A stretch of DNA of 42,335 bases from Streptomyces yangpuensis (GTDB lineage: Bacteria; Actinomycetota; Actinomycetes; Streptomycetales; Streptomycetaceae), in the NCBI RefSeq assembly GCF_001005295.1, contig NZ_LBMK01000005.1, positions 415,811 through 458,145 of the forward strand, in the 5' to 3' direction. Below the pieces are notes generated by a model. It did not search any database, was not told the origin of the DNA, and worked only from the letters and a program-made list of their open reading frames with translations. The position numbers and the translations under genes were made by a program. Positions within the stretch are counted from its first letter, which is position 1, and every line of letters starts with the position of its first letter. Of this stretch, positions 17,928 through 25,016 are shown one piece after another.

Positions 17928-19264
17928 CGGTCGACGCCTCCCATCACGGGGTCGATGGAGGCGACGGCGACGATGACGTCGGCGACCTGGCCGCCCTCGC
18001 ACATCGCGGCCATGGCCTGCAGGTTGGTGAAGGACGGATCGCGGAAGTGGACCCGGTAGGGGCGGGTTCCGCCGTCGGAGACGACGTGGACGCCGAGCTC
18101 GCCCTTGGGCGACTCGACCGCCGCGTACGCCTGCCCGGCCGGCACCCGGAAGCCCTCGGTCACCAGCTTGAAGTGGTGGATGAGGGCCTCCATGGAGGTG
18201 CCCATGATGTTCCTGATGTGGTCGAGGGAGTTGCCGAGGCCGTCGGGGCCCATGGCCAGCTGCGCCGGCCAGGCGATCTTCTTGTCGGCGACCATGACCG
18301 GGCCGGGCTCCAGCCGCTCCAGGCACTGCTCGACGATCCGCAGCGACTGGCGCATCTCCTCCAGGCGGATCAGGAACCGCCCGTAGGAGTCGCAGGTCTC
18401 GGTGGTCGGCACGTCGAACTCGTAGTTCTCGTAGCCGCAGTACGGGTCCGACTTGCGCAGGTCGTGCGGCAGGCCGGCGGAACGCAGGATCGGGCCGGTG
18501 GCGCCGAGCGCCATGCAGCCGGCGAGGTCGAGGTAGCCGACGTCCTGCATGCGGGCCTTGAAGATGGGGTTGCCGGTGGCGAGCTTGTCGTACTCCGGCA
18601 GGTTCTTCTTCATGGTCTTCACGAACTCGCGCAGCTGGTCGACGGCGCCCGGGGGCAGGTCCTGCGCGAGGCCGCCGGGGCGGATGAACGCGTGGTTCAT
18701 GCGCAGGCCGGTGATCAGCTCGAAGATGTCGAGGATCAGCTCGCGGTCGCGGAAGCCGTAGATCATGATCGTGGTCGCGCCCAGCTCCATGCCGCCGGTG
18801 GCGATGCACACCAGGTGGGAGGAGAGCCTGTTCAGCTCCATCAGCAGGACGCGCAGGACGGTGGCGCGGTCCGGGATCTGGTCGGTGATGCCGAGCAGCT
18901 TCTCGACGCCGAGGCAGTACGCCGTCTCGTTGAAGAACGGCGTCAGGTAGTCCATGCGCGTGACGAAGGTGGTGCCCTGCGTCCAGTTGCGGAATTCGAG
19001 GTTCTTCTCGATTCCGGTGTGGAGGTAGCCGATGCCGCAGCGGGCCTCGGTGACCGTCTCGCCGTCGATCTCCAGGATCAGCCGGAGCACTCCGTGGGTG
19101 GACGGGTGCTGGGGACCCATGTTGACGACGATCCGCTCGTCGTCGGCCTTGGCCGCCGACTGGACGATCTCGTCCCAGTCGCCGCCGGTGACGGTGTAGA
19201 CGGTGCCCTCGGTCGTCTCGCGGGCGGAGGAGTGGTTGTCTGCTTCATTCGTGATGGGGGACAT
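17924..19264 (-). CDS. nuoD: NADH-quinone oxidoreductase subunit D
   Basis: 49-kDa-type subunit, 446 aa, which together with NuoB and NuoH lines the quinone-reduction site. VNMGPQHPSTHGVLRLILEIDGE holds the conserved His that contacts the quinone head group, and GYLHTGIEKNLEFRNWTQ is the family signature. The [NiFe]-hydrogenase-like fold is kept, but the metal-binding cysteines are absent, as in all NuoD proteins. It has a leader of about 40 residues before the conserved core. The ATG at 19264 shares one base with the nuoC stop. Confidence 0.98.
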   Translation of the reverse strand: MSPITNEADNHSSARETTEGTVYTVTGGDWDEIVQSAAKADDERIVVNMGPQHPSTHGVLRLILEIDGETVTEARCGIGYLHTGIEKNLEFRNWTQGTTFVTRMDYLTPFFNETAYCLGVEKLLGITDQIPDRATVLRVLLMELNRLSSHLVCIATGGMELGATTIMIYGFRDRELILDIFELITGLRMNHAFIRPGGLAQDLPPGAVDQLREFVKTMKKNLPEYDKLATGNPIFKARMQDVGYLDLAGCMALGATGPILRSAGLPHDLRKSDPYCGYENYEFDVPTTETCDSYGRFLIRLEEMRQSLRIVEQCLERLEPGPVMVADKKIAWPAQLAMGPDGLGNSLDHIRNIMGTSMEALIHHFKLVTEGFRVPAGQAYAAVESPKGELGVHVVSDGGTRPYRVHFRDPSFTNLQAMAAMCEGGQVADVIVAVASIDPVMGGVDR

Positions 19265-20001
19265 CAGCTGTACGACCTCCGCTGGTCGGGAGCCGGGATC
19301 TGGGCGCCCTTGTACTCGACGGGGATGCCGCCGAGCGGGTAGTCCTTGCGCTGCGGGAAGCCCTGCCAGTCGTCCGGCATCATGATCCGGGTGAGGGCCG
19401 GGTGTCCGTCGAAGACCAGGCCGAAGAAGTCGTACGTCTCGCGCTCGTGCCAGTCGTTGGTCGGGTAGACGGAGACGAGCGAGGGGACGTGCGGGTCGCT
19501 GTCCGGGACGGACACCTCCAGCCGCAGGATCCGGCCGTGGGTGAGCGAGCGCAGGTGGTAGACGGCGTGCAGCTCGCGGCCCTTGTCCCCGGGGAAGTGG
19601 ACTCCGCAGACCCCGGTGCAGAGCTCGAAGCGCAGGGCGGGGTCGTCGCGCAGGGTGCGCGCGACCCGTACGAGGTGCTCGCGGGCGATGTGGAAGGTGA
19701 GCTCGCCCCGGTCGACCACCGTCTTCTCGATGGCGTTCTCGGGGACGAGGTCCTGTTCCTCCAGGGCGCCTTCGAGTTCGTCGGCCACCTCGTCGAAGTA
19801 CGAACCGTACGGGCGGGCGGTCGCGCCGGGCAGGGCCACGGTGCGGACGAGCCCGCCGTAGCCGCTGGTGTCGCCGCCCTTGGCGGCGCCGAACATGCCC
19901 TTGCGGACGCCGATGACCTCGGGGCCCTGGGCGCGCGGCGCGGGCAGGCCGCCGTCCGCGTCGGTGCCGTTGCCATGGCCGGGCTCTTGGGTCTCGCTCA
20001 C
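19264..20001 (-). CDS. nuoC: NADH-quinone oxidoreductase subunit C
   Basis: 30-kDa-type peripheral subunit, 245 aa, a structural partner of NuoD. The signature ERETYDFFGLVFDGHPALTRIMMPDDW...RKDYPLGG is intact. The first 45 residues are polar and low-complexity (QEPGHGNGTDADGG). I chose GTG 20001 because it overlaps the nuoB stop as GTGA, matching the coupling seen through the operon; the frame remains open upstream as a shadow of nuoB. nuoC and nuoD are separate here, unlike the fused nuoCD of E. coli. Confidence 0.96.
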   Translation of the reverse strand: MSETQEPGHGNGTDADGGLPAPRAQGPEVIGVRKGMFGAAKGGDTSGYGGLVRTVALPGATARPYGSYFDEVADELEGALEEQDLVPENAIEKTVVDRGELTFHIAREHLVRVARTLRDDPALRFELCTGVCGVHFPGDKGRELHAVYHLRSLTHGRILRLEVSVPDSDPHVPSLVSVYPTNDWHERETYDFFGLVFDGHPALTRIMMPDDWQGFPQRKDYPLGGIPVEYKGAQIPAPDQRRSYS

Positions 20002-20552
20002 CGGAGCAGCCCCTTCATCTCGATGGTGGGGAGCGCCTTGAGGGCCGCCGCCTCCGCCTCGCGGGCCGCTTCCTCCCGGTTCACGCCGAGCTTTCCGCCC
20101 TGGATCTTCTGGTGGAGCTTGAGGATGGCGTCCATCAGCATCTCGGGGCGGGGCGGGCAGCCGGGGAGGTAGATGTCCACCGGGACGATGTGGTCGACGC
20201 CCTGGACGATCGCGTAGTTGTTGAACATTCCGCCTGAAGATGCACAAACCCCCATGGAGATGACCCATTTGGGAGCCGGCATCTGGTCGTACACCTGGCG
20301 CAGCACCGGCGCCATCTTCTGGCTGACCCGTCCGGCCACGATCATCAGGTCGGCCTGGCGCGGGGAGCCGCGGAAGACCTCCATGCCGAAGCGGGCCAGG
20401 TCGTACCGGCCCGCTCCGGTCGTCATCATCTCGATGGCGCAGCAGGCGAGGCCGAAGGTCGCCGGGAAGACGGACGACTTGCGCACCCATCCCGCGGCCT
20501 GTTCGACGGTGGTCAGCAGAAAGCCGCTCGGCAGCTTCTCTTCCAGTCCCAT
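19998..20552 (-). CDS. nuoB: NADH-quinone oxidoreductase subunit B
   Basis: Subunit carrying the terminal 4Fe-4S cluster N2, which hands electrons to menaquinone, 184 aa. The ligands are the unusual adjacent Cys pair in LACCAIEMM, plus MGVCASSGGMF and YLPGCPPRPE. ATG at 20552, 15 nt after the nuoA stop. Sequence and length match the family closely. Confidence 0.98.
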   Translation of the reverse strand: MGLEEKLPSGFLLTTVEQAAGWVRKSSVFPATFGLACCAIEMMTTGAGRYDLARFGMEVFRGSPRQADLMIVAGRVSQKMAPVLRQVYDQMPAPKWVISMGVCASSGGMFNNYAIVQGVDHIVPVDIYLPGCPPRPEMLMDAILKLHQKIQGGKLGVNREEAAREAEAAALKALPTIEMKGLLR

Positions 20553-20567
20553 GGGAAATTCAGCCCC

Positions 20568-20927
20568 TCAGTCCCATTCCAGGCCGCCGCGGCGCCAGAC
20601 GTAGGCGTAGGCGACGAAGACGGTGAGCACGAAGAGCAGCATCTCGACGAGCCCGAAGATCCCCAGGGAGTCGAAGGTGACGGCCCAGGGGTAGAGGAAG
20701 ACAACCTCGATGTCGAAGACGATGAAGAGCATCGCCGTCAGGTAGTACTTGATGGGGAAGCGGCCGCCGCCGGCCGGCATCGGTGTCGGCTCGATGCCGC
20801 ACTCGTAGGCTTCGAGCTTCGCCCGGTTGTACCGTTTTGGACCGATCAGCGTGGCCATGACCACGGAGAAGATCGCAAACCCTGCGCCGAGGGCGCCGAG
20901 CACGAGGATGGGCGCGTACGCATTCAC
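20568..20927 (-). CDS. nuoA: NADH-quinone oxidoreductase subunit A
   Basis: First gene of the operon; membrane subunit of 119 aa with three transmembrane helices. The conserved loop YECGIEPTPMPAGGGRFPIKYYLTAMLFIVFDIEVVFLYPWAV shows the Cys that switches exposure in active and deactive states of the enzyme family. The start is GTG 20927, with AGGAGCGAGGAGC immediately upstream as the ribosome-binding site. The upstream DNA (20928-21100) carries the operon's control elements. Confidence 0.97.
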   Translation of the reverse strand: MNAYAPILVLGALGAGFAIFSVVMATLIGPKRYNRAKLEAYECGIEPTPMPAGGGRFPIKYYLTAMLFIVFDIEVVFLYPWAVTFDSLGIFGLVEMLLFVLTVFVAYAYVWRRGGLEWD

Positions 20928-20979
20928 GCTCCTCGCTCCTTCCAGTCGTCCTTGACCGTTGGACCGCCGCCGGCCGGGA

Positions 20980-21000
20980 CCCCTCCCAGTGGGAGCGGGG
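20980..21000 (-). promoter_or_regulatory. Hairpin in the nuo leader
   Basis: CCCCTCCC-AGT-GGGAGCGGGG can fold into a stem with one bulged base and a 3-nt loop. It lies about 55-75 nt before the nuoA start inside the predicted leader. It may affect mRNA stability or early termination; no T run follows. Confidence 0.35.
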
Positions 21001-21031
21001 GGCGTGCCCCGCCTCGCGAAGATCGTGCACA

Positions 21032-21047
21032 TGTGAGGCAGTTCACA
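21032..21047. promoter_or_regulatory. Rex-type operator upstream of nuoA
   Basis: TGTGAGGCAGTTCACA matches the Streptomyces Rex operator consensus (TGTGAACNNNTTCACA) at both outer arms, differing only at two inner left-arm bases. Rex is the NADH/NAD+ sensing repressor known in S. coelicolor to control respiratory genes such as cydABCD. The site begins 105 bp before nuoA and lies just downstream of a candidate -10 box (21064-21069), a good place for repression. The match is seen directly; binding is inferred. Confidence 0.75.
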
Positions 21048-21063
21048 AGCCGGACTGCTGCGC

Positions 21064-21069
21064 ATCTTA
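21064..21069 (-). promoter_or_regulatory. nuoA: Candidate -10 box of the nuo operon
   Basis: TAAGAT on the minus strand fits TANNNT and would place transcription start near 21057, giving a leader of about 130 nt. No good -35 hexamer stands at 17-18 nt; that region is instead occupied by the Crp-like dyad at 21083-21096. Confidence 0.4.
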
Positions 21070-21082
21070 TGCCTGCTCGTCT

Positions 21083-21096
21083 GTGATCTGCGACAC
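21083..21096. promoter_or_regulatory. Crp-like site, nuoA-proximal
   Basis: GTGATCTGCGACAC fits the pattern GTG-N6-G-N-CAC, which I recall as the motif reported for Streptomyces Crp. It is 12/14 identical to the second site at 21476-21489 and covers the -35 position of the candidate nuo promoter. Identity of the binding protein is inferred. Confidence 0.4.
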
Positions 21097-21099
21097 GGG

Positions 21100-21475
21100 T
21101 AACAACACGGAGTTTGTGATCTCCACCACCTGACGAACGATCATGAAGTCCGATGAGTGGTGATCTTCATACGCGAAGCATCCGCATGATCACCAAAGGT
21201 GACATTCGAGCCCGTTCCCGCAGGTGAACGGCGCGCTGCTCTATCAAACGTTGGCAGTTGCAGGCAAATTGGCCTGGATGCGATGGGGATGGTAAGGGGA
21301 TCCGTGTCGCCCGGTCGGGGGGCCCGCGTGTACGGAGGTGGACGCGGGGCATACGAGGGCAGGGCGGGGCTCCGAGTGCGTGCATCCGTTCACGAACTTC
21401 CCGGCGGCGCGCGAGGGGCCCGCTTCACAGGAAGGTCACGGACCGGCCACAGCGTCCGCATGGCGTGATCCTCCT
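21100..21475. other. Long intergenic control region between nuoA and the NlpC/P60 gene
   Basis: No credible gene is seen here. GC content is lower than in the neighbouring genes, particularly over 21100-21300. GTGATCT occurs at 21116-21122 and 21160-21166 (as well as inside 21083-21096), and the inverse ATGATCAC at 21186-21193, so that GGTGATC at about 21159 and GATCACC at about 21188 form an inverted repeat with a loop of about 22 nt. An ORF of 89 codons (21199-21468) lacks a ribosome-binding site and codon bias and was not accepted. The repeats may be operators or part of an RNA leader. Confidence 0.4.
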
Positions 21476-21489
21476 GTGACCTGCGCCAC
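21476..21489. promoter_or_regulatory. Crp-like site, NlpC/P60-proximal
   Basis: GTGACCTGCGCCAC fits GTG-N6-G-N-CAC and nearly repeats the site at 21083-21096. It is centred about 70 bp upstream of the start predicted from the -35/-10 pair at 21517-21546, a classical activating position for Crp proteins. I recall that Streptomyces Crp has been linked to the NlpC/P60 gene next to nuo, but this needs confirmation. Confidence 0.45.
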
Positions 21490-21516
21490 TCTGAACCAGG
21501 CGTTCCGAAAGCGGGC

Positions 21517-21546
21517 TTGGCCATCTGTACGGAGGGATGGTAGTCC
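21517..21546 (+). promoter_or_regulatory. Candidate promoter of the NlpC/P60 gene
   Basis: TTGGCC (21517-21522), an 18-nt spacer, then TAGTCC (21541-21546). It resembles a housekeeping sigma promoter with an imperfect last base in the -10. It would give a leader of about 175 nt containing a TCACA-GCCT-TGTGA inverted repeat (21583-21596). Several other weak matches are possible. Confidence 0.3.
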
Positions 21547-21728
21547 GTGGATCAATTCGGACTTAATTCTGAAACCCCATGATCACAGCCTTGTGAAGGC
21601 GTGTCCGTTTCGCCCGTTAGGGCGTCAATAAGAAGCGTGACGCGCCCGGTTCGCGCCCTTCACGCGCAACTGTGGCGCACCCCACGTTTCTTGAAGGGAC
21701 CCCTGGCGCCCTGATAGCGGTTGTTCTC

Positions 21729-22562
21729 ATGTCCCACACCGCTCACATACCCAGCCACCGGAAGCCCCGCCGCAGCGCCTCGAAGCTCGCGGTCCGCGCC
21801 GGAGTTGCCGGTGGCGTCCTCAGCACCCTGGCCATGGCCGGCACCGCGAGCGCGTCCCCGTCCGAGCCCGTGGCCGAGACGACGCTCGAAATGCCGGTCC
21901 TGAACCTGGACCTGGCCGCCGAGGTCTCCTCCGCGGTCACCACGGCCGCCGAGAACACCCGTCTGGCCGCCGTGGAAGGCGAACTGACCGCCCAGGAGGA
22001 GAGCGCCCGCACCGGCGCCGCCGCCGAGGCGAAGCAGGCCAAGGAGACGGCTCAGAAGGCCGCGGAGAAGAAGGCGAAGGAGGAGGCCGACCGCAAGGCC
22101 GAGGCCGAGCGCGCCACCCGCGACTCCGAGCGCACCTCGCTGAAGAGCACCTCCACCGCCGCCGCCAAGGCCCCCCAGGGCACCGGCACCGTGACGGCCC
22201 CGGCCACCGGCTCCGCCGCCGCCATCGTCAACTTCGCCCGCGCGCAGGTCGGCAAGGCCTACGTGATGGGTGGCACCGGCCCGTCCTCCTTCGACTGCTC
22301 CGGCCTCGTCCAGGCCGCCTACCGCCAGGCCGGCATCACCCTGCCGCGCATGTCCCAGGCGCAGTCCACGGCCGGTACGTCCGTCTCCCTGAACGCCCTT
22401 CAGCCGGGCGACATCCTCTACTGGGGTTCCAAGGGCAGCGCGTACCACGTCGCCATCTACGTCGGCGGCGGCAAGTTCGTCGGCGCGCAGAACCCCAGCA
22501 CGGGCATCGTCGAGCGCAGCCTGAGCTACGACAAGCCGACGGGCGCCGTCCGCGTCCTCTGA
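21729..22562 (+). CDS. Secreted NlpC/P60 peptidoglycan endopeptidase
   Basis: Secreted cell-wall hydrolase, 277 aa. A twin-basic N terminus (SHRKPRRSASK) and hydrophobic stretch ending in TASAS form a signal peptide (about 1-45). A long Ala/Glu/Lys-rich coiled-coil stalk (about 60-150) precedes the NlpC/P60 domain. Catalytic residues are visible: Cys190 in SSFDCSGL and His240 in AYHVAIYVGG; the third polar residue is likely in the GAQNPS loop. Such enzymes cut stem-peptide bonds during growth and germination. I chose ATG 21729; an in-frame GTG at 21672 would put a poorly matching leader before the signal. No clear Shine-Dalgarno precedes it. It has a private promoter region shared divergently with nuo. 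Confidence 0.93.
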   Translation: MSHTAHIPSHRKPRRSASKLAVRAGVAGGVLSTLAMAGTASASPSEPVAETTLEMPVLNLDLAAEVSSAVTTAAENTRLAAVEGELTAQEESARTGAAAEAKQAKETAQKAAEKKAKEEADRKAEAERATRDSERTSLKSTSTAAAKAPQGTGTVTAPATGSAAAIVNFARAQVGKAYVMGGTGPSSFDCSGLVQAAYRQAGITLPRMSQAQSTAGTSVSLNALQPGDILYWGSKGSAYHVAIYVGGGKFVGAQNPSTGIVERSLSYDKPTGAVRVL

Positions 22563-22569
22563 GCCCGCT

Positions 22570-22586
22570 CCTGAGCCCCGCTCAGG
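22570..22586 (+). terminator. Small hairpin after the NlpC/P60 gene
   Basis: CCTGAG-CCCCG-CTCAGG, a 6-bp stem with a 5-nt loop, 7 nt after the stop codon and just before the much stronger hairpin at 22601-22657. It may be an mRNA 3'-end stabiliser. Confidence 0.4.
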
Positions 22587-22600
22587 CCACGGCAGCAGAC

Positions 22601-22657
22601 ACGGCCGTAGGGCCGGTACTCCCCCGCTCGGGGGCGGAGTACCGGCCCTGCGGCCGT
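22601..22657. terminator. Very strong hairpin terminator after the NlpC/P60 gene
   Basis: Arms at 22601-22621 and 22637-22657 pair over 21 bp with a single G-U wobble, and the loop contains an additional C/G-rich inner stem. No T run follows, as is common in Streptomyces. It sits 39 bp after the stop and upstream of the next co-directional gene. Confidence 0.8.
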
Positions 22658-22743
22658 TGTCGTGGGCGCCGGTACGCGGCGTTCCGGTCCCTGCGAAGAT
22701 AGCGGGGCAGGCCCCGAGCGCAGACCCTGGAGGTGGTGGTCCC

Positions 22744-23016
22744 GTGGGCACACAGCCGCACGAGCACCACGAGGCCGGCGACCCCACCGCGGTCCGGGCC
22801 GCCGTCGGCCTCGGGCTCCTCGCCGTCGGGGGCCTGCTGCTGAACACCCTCCGCCCCTGGCAGAAGCCGGGACCCGCCCTCCTCCTCACGGCCGGCTGGA
22901 CCGCATCGGGCGCCCTGCTGGTGTGCGGGCTGGTCCTGCTGGCCCGGTGCGTGCGCAGCGTGCACGGCGGCCCCGGCCCCGAACACCCGGGGACCGGGGA
23001 CCGCAGTCCATCGTGA
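22744..23016 (+). CDS. Small two-helix membrane protein, unknown function
   Basis: Predicted 90-aa protein with two hydrophobic segments, AVGLGLLAVGGLLLNTL (about 19-35) and PALLLTAGWTASGALLVCGLVLLARCV (about 44-70), joined by a short RPWQKPG loop, with a polar His/Glu-rich start and a Gly/Pro-rich tail. The start is GTG 22744 with GGAGGTGG about 10 nt upstream. I do not recognise the family. It ends 16 bp from the convergent FAD-reductase gene. The ribosome-binding site and clean topology support a real gene. Confidence 0.6.
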   Translation: MGTQPHEHHEAGDPTAVRAAVGLGLLAVGGLLLNTLRPWQKPGPALLLTAGWTASGALLVCGLVLLARCVRSVHGGPGPEHPGTGDRSPS

Positions 23017-23032
23017 GCGCCCTCCGCCGGCC

Positions 23033-24316
23033 TCAGGCCTTCGGGGCCACCTTCGAGAGGCCGTTGATGATGCGGTCCATCGCGTCGCCGCCCGCCGGGT
23101 CGGTCAGGTTGGCCAGCATCTTCAGCGTGAACTTCATCAGCAGCGGGTGCGTGAGACCGCGCTGCGTGGCGACCTTCATGACCTTCGGGTTGCCGATCAG
23201 CTTCACGAAGGCGCGGCCCAGCGTGTAGTAGCCGCCGTAGGTCTCCTTGAGCACCTTCGGGTAGTTGTGCAGCGCCAGCTCGCGCTGCGCCGGGGTGGAC
23301 CGGGCCTGAGCCTGCACGATGACGTCGGCCGCGATCTGGCCCGACTCCATGGCGTAGGCGATGCCCTCGCCGTTGAACGGGTTGACGAGGCCGCCCGCGT
23401 CACCGACCAGCAGCAGGCCCTTGGTGTAGTGCGGCTGCCGGTTGAAGGCCATCGGCAGCGCCGCACCGCGGATCGGCTGCGTCATGTTCTCCGGGGTGTA
23501 GCCCCAGTCCTCCGGCATCGAGGCGCACCAGGCCTTGAGGACCTCGCGCCAGTCCAGCTCCTTGAAGGCGGAGGAGGAGTTGAGGATGCCGAGGCCGACG
23601 TTGGACGTGCCGTCGCCCATGCCGAAGATCCAGCCGTAGCCGGGCAGCAGCCGGTCCTGCGGACCGCGCCGGTCCCACAGCTCCAGCCAGGACTCCAGGT
23701 AGTCGTCGTCGTGCCGCGGCGAGGTGAAGTACGTACGCACCGCGACGCCCATCGGGCGGTCCTCGCGCCGGTGCAGGCCCATGGCCAGGGACAGCCGCGA
23801 GGAGTTGCCGTCGGCCGCGACGACCAGCGGAGCGTGGAAGGTGACCGGGGTCTTCTCCTCGCCCAGCTTCGCCTGCACGCCGGTGATCCGGCCGGTGCGG
23901 GCGTCACGGACCGGCTCGCCGACATTGCAGCGCTCGTACAGCCGGGCGCCGGCCTTCTGCGCCTGGCGGGCCAGGATCTCGTCGAAGTCGTCGCGCTTGC
24001 GGACGAGTCCGTATTCCGGGTAGGAGGCGAGTTCCGGCCAGTCCAGCTGGAGCCGCTGTCCGCCGCCGATGATCCTCAGGCCCTTGTTACGGAGCCAGCC
24101 GGCCTCTTCGGAGATGTCGACGCCCATCGCCACCAGCTGCTTGGTGGCGCGCGGAGTCAGGCCGTCGCCGCACACCTTCTCGCGCGGGAACGCCGTCTTC
24201 TCCAGCAGCAGGACGTCCAATCCGGCCTTGGCGAGGTAGTAGGCGGTGGTCGAGCCGGCGGGCCCGGCCCCGACGACGATCACGTCCGCGGAGTGTTCGG
24301 AGAGGAGCTCGGTCAC
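23033..24316 (-). CDS. Geranylgeranyl reductase family FAD-dependent oxidoreductase
   Basis: Flavoenzyme of 427 aa. The N-terminal FAD motif VIVVGAGPAGSTTAYYLAKAG is followed by LLLEKTAFPREKVCGDGLTPRA, the PxxKxCGD-type signature of the geranylgeranyl reductase family. A second FAD contact is LLVGDAGGLVNPFNGEGIAYAMESG near residue 290. Members reduce isoprenoid double bonds; mycobacterial MenJ saturates one unit of the menaquinone tail. The neighbours nuo, menG and mqnC make a MenJ-like role here the best guess. It starts at GTG 24316 with GGGAGA upstream. A possible -10, TAGACT, lies at 24371-24376 on the minus strand. Substrate is inferred. Confidence 0.9.
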   Translation of the reverse strand: MTELLSEHSADVIVVGAGPAGSTTAYYLAKAGLDVLLLEKTAFPREKVCGDGLTPRATKQLVAMGVDISEEAGWLRNKGLRIIGGGQRLQLDWPELASYPEYGLVRKRDDFDEILARQAQKAGARLYERCNVGEPVRDARTGRITGVQAKLGEEKTPVTFHAPLVVAADGNSSRLSLAMGLHRREDRPMGVAVRTYFTSPRHDDDYLESWLELWDRRGPQDRLLPGYGWIFGMGDGTSNVGLGILNSSSAFKELDWREVLKAWCASMPEDWGYTPENMTQPIRGAALPMAFNRQPHYTKGLLLVGDAGGLVNPFNGEGIAYAMESGQIAADVIVQAQARSTPAQRELALHNYPKVLKETYGGYYTLGRAFVKLIGNPKVMKVATQRGLTHPLLMKFTLKMLANLTDPAGGDAMDRIINGLSKVAPKA

Positions 24317-24370
24317 TGCGGGGTCTCCCGAAGGCTCGATAAAGGGTGCCAGGCGGCACCGGACACGTGC

Positions 24371-24376
24371 AGTCTA
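24371..24376 (-). promoter_or_regulatory. Candidate -10 box of the FAD reductase gene
   Basis: TAGACT on the minus strand fits TANNNT and would give a leader of about 48 nt. It lies in the 97-bp divergent gap with the GNAT gene, whose own promoter I could not place. Confidence 0.35.
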
Positions 24377-24413
24377 TGCAGCGAGAGTGATCGCGATCCG
24401 AAGGGCTGCCCCG

Positions 24414-24953
24414 ATGACGACTTCGCCGACCCGGCCGCCGCTCCCCGCGGTGCGGCTGCGCGTGCCCACCGACGAGGACGCGCACGCCTGGCACCGTGTC
24501 TTCAACGACGCCGATGTCATGGAGTTCCTCGGAGGCCCGGCCGAGCTGTCGGAGTACGAGGAGTTCACCGCGCGCCAGCGCATGCACGACGCACAGCTCG
24601 GCCTCTGCCTGTGGACGCTGCTGGACGGCGACGGCGAGGTGATCGGCTTCACCGGGGCGCAGCCGTGGCCGGCGGACAAGGCGTGGGGCCCGGTCGGGGA
24701 GATCGAGATCGGCTGGCGGCTCGGGCGGGCGGCCTGGGGCCGCGGCTACGCGTACGCCGCGGCGCTGGCCACCCTGGAGCGGGCCCGCGAGGCCGGGATC
24801 GAGCGGGTGGTGGCGATGATCCACGCCGGCAACGCCCGTTCCGTGGCCGTGGCGGAGCGGCTGGGGATGACCCTGGCCGAGGAGTTCACCACCCCGGGCG
24901 GCAACCCGGCCCGCCGCTACACGCTCGCCCTCCGGGACGCGTCCGCCGGGTGA
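24414..24953 (+). CDS. GNAT-family N-acetyltransferase
   Basis: Predicted acetyltransferase of 179 aa, in the subgroup of RimJ/RimL-type enzymes. It begins VRLRVPTDEDAHAWHRVFNDADVMEFLGGP, includes the central EIEIGWRLGRAAWGRGYAYAAALATLERA (acetyl-CoA pyrophosphate loop near residues 100-130, with WGRGYA), and ends with MIHAGNARSVAVAERLGM, the typical last helix and strand. ATG 24414 follows AAGGG by about 10 nt. It is divergent from the FAD reductase. Acceptor substrate unknown: protein N termini, small amines or antibiotics are all possible. Confidence 0.9.
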   Translation: MTTSPTRPPLPAVRLRVPTDEDAHAWHRVFNDADVMEFLGGPAELSEYEEFTARQRMHDAQLGLCLWTLLDGDGEVIGFTGAQPWPADKAWGPVGEIEIGWRLGRAAWGRGYAYAAALATLERAREAGIERVVAMIHAGNARSVAVAERLGMTLAEEFTTPGGNPARRYTLALRDASAG

Positions 24954-24976
24954 CCAGGGGGTCCCCCGGCAGGGCG

Positions 24977-25016
24977 TAGTGCTGTGACCGGAAAGGTTCA
25001 CCGGGTCACAGCACTA
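24977..25016. terminator. Bidirectional terminator overlapping the glutaminase stop codon
   Basis: TAGTGCTGTGACC (24977-24989) pairs perfectly with GGTCACAGCACTA (25004-25016), leaving a 14-nt loop. The right arm contains the TAG stop codon of the glutaminase gene read on the minus strand. It separates the convergent GNAT and glutaminase genes. Confidence 0.75.

Noticed and set aside
21199..21468. An 89-codon ORF in the nuoA upstream region
   Set aside because: No ribosome-binding site, weak codon bias and no recognisable domain; it overlaps an evident control region.
21490..21728. Possible cyclic-di-AMP (ydaO) riboswitch before the NlpC/P60 gene
   Set aside because: Such riboswitches precede several Streptomyces wall-hydrolase genes, but the conserved ydaO core elements (for example the GGGGAACC-type block) are not present in this leader.
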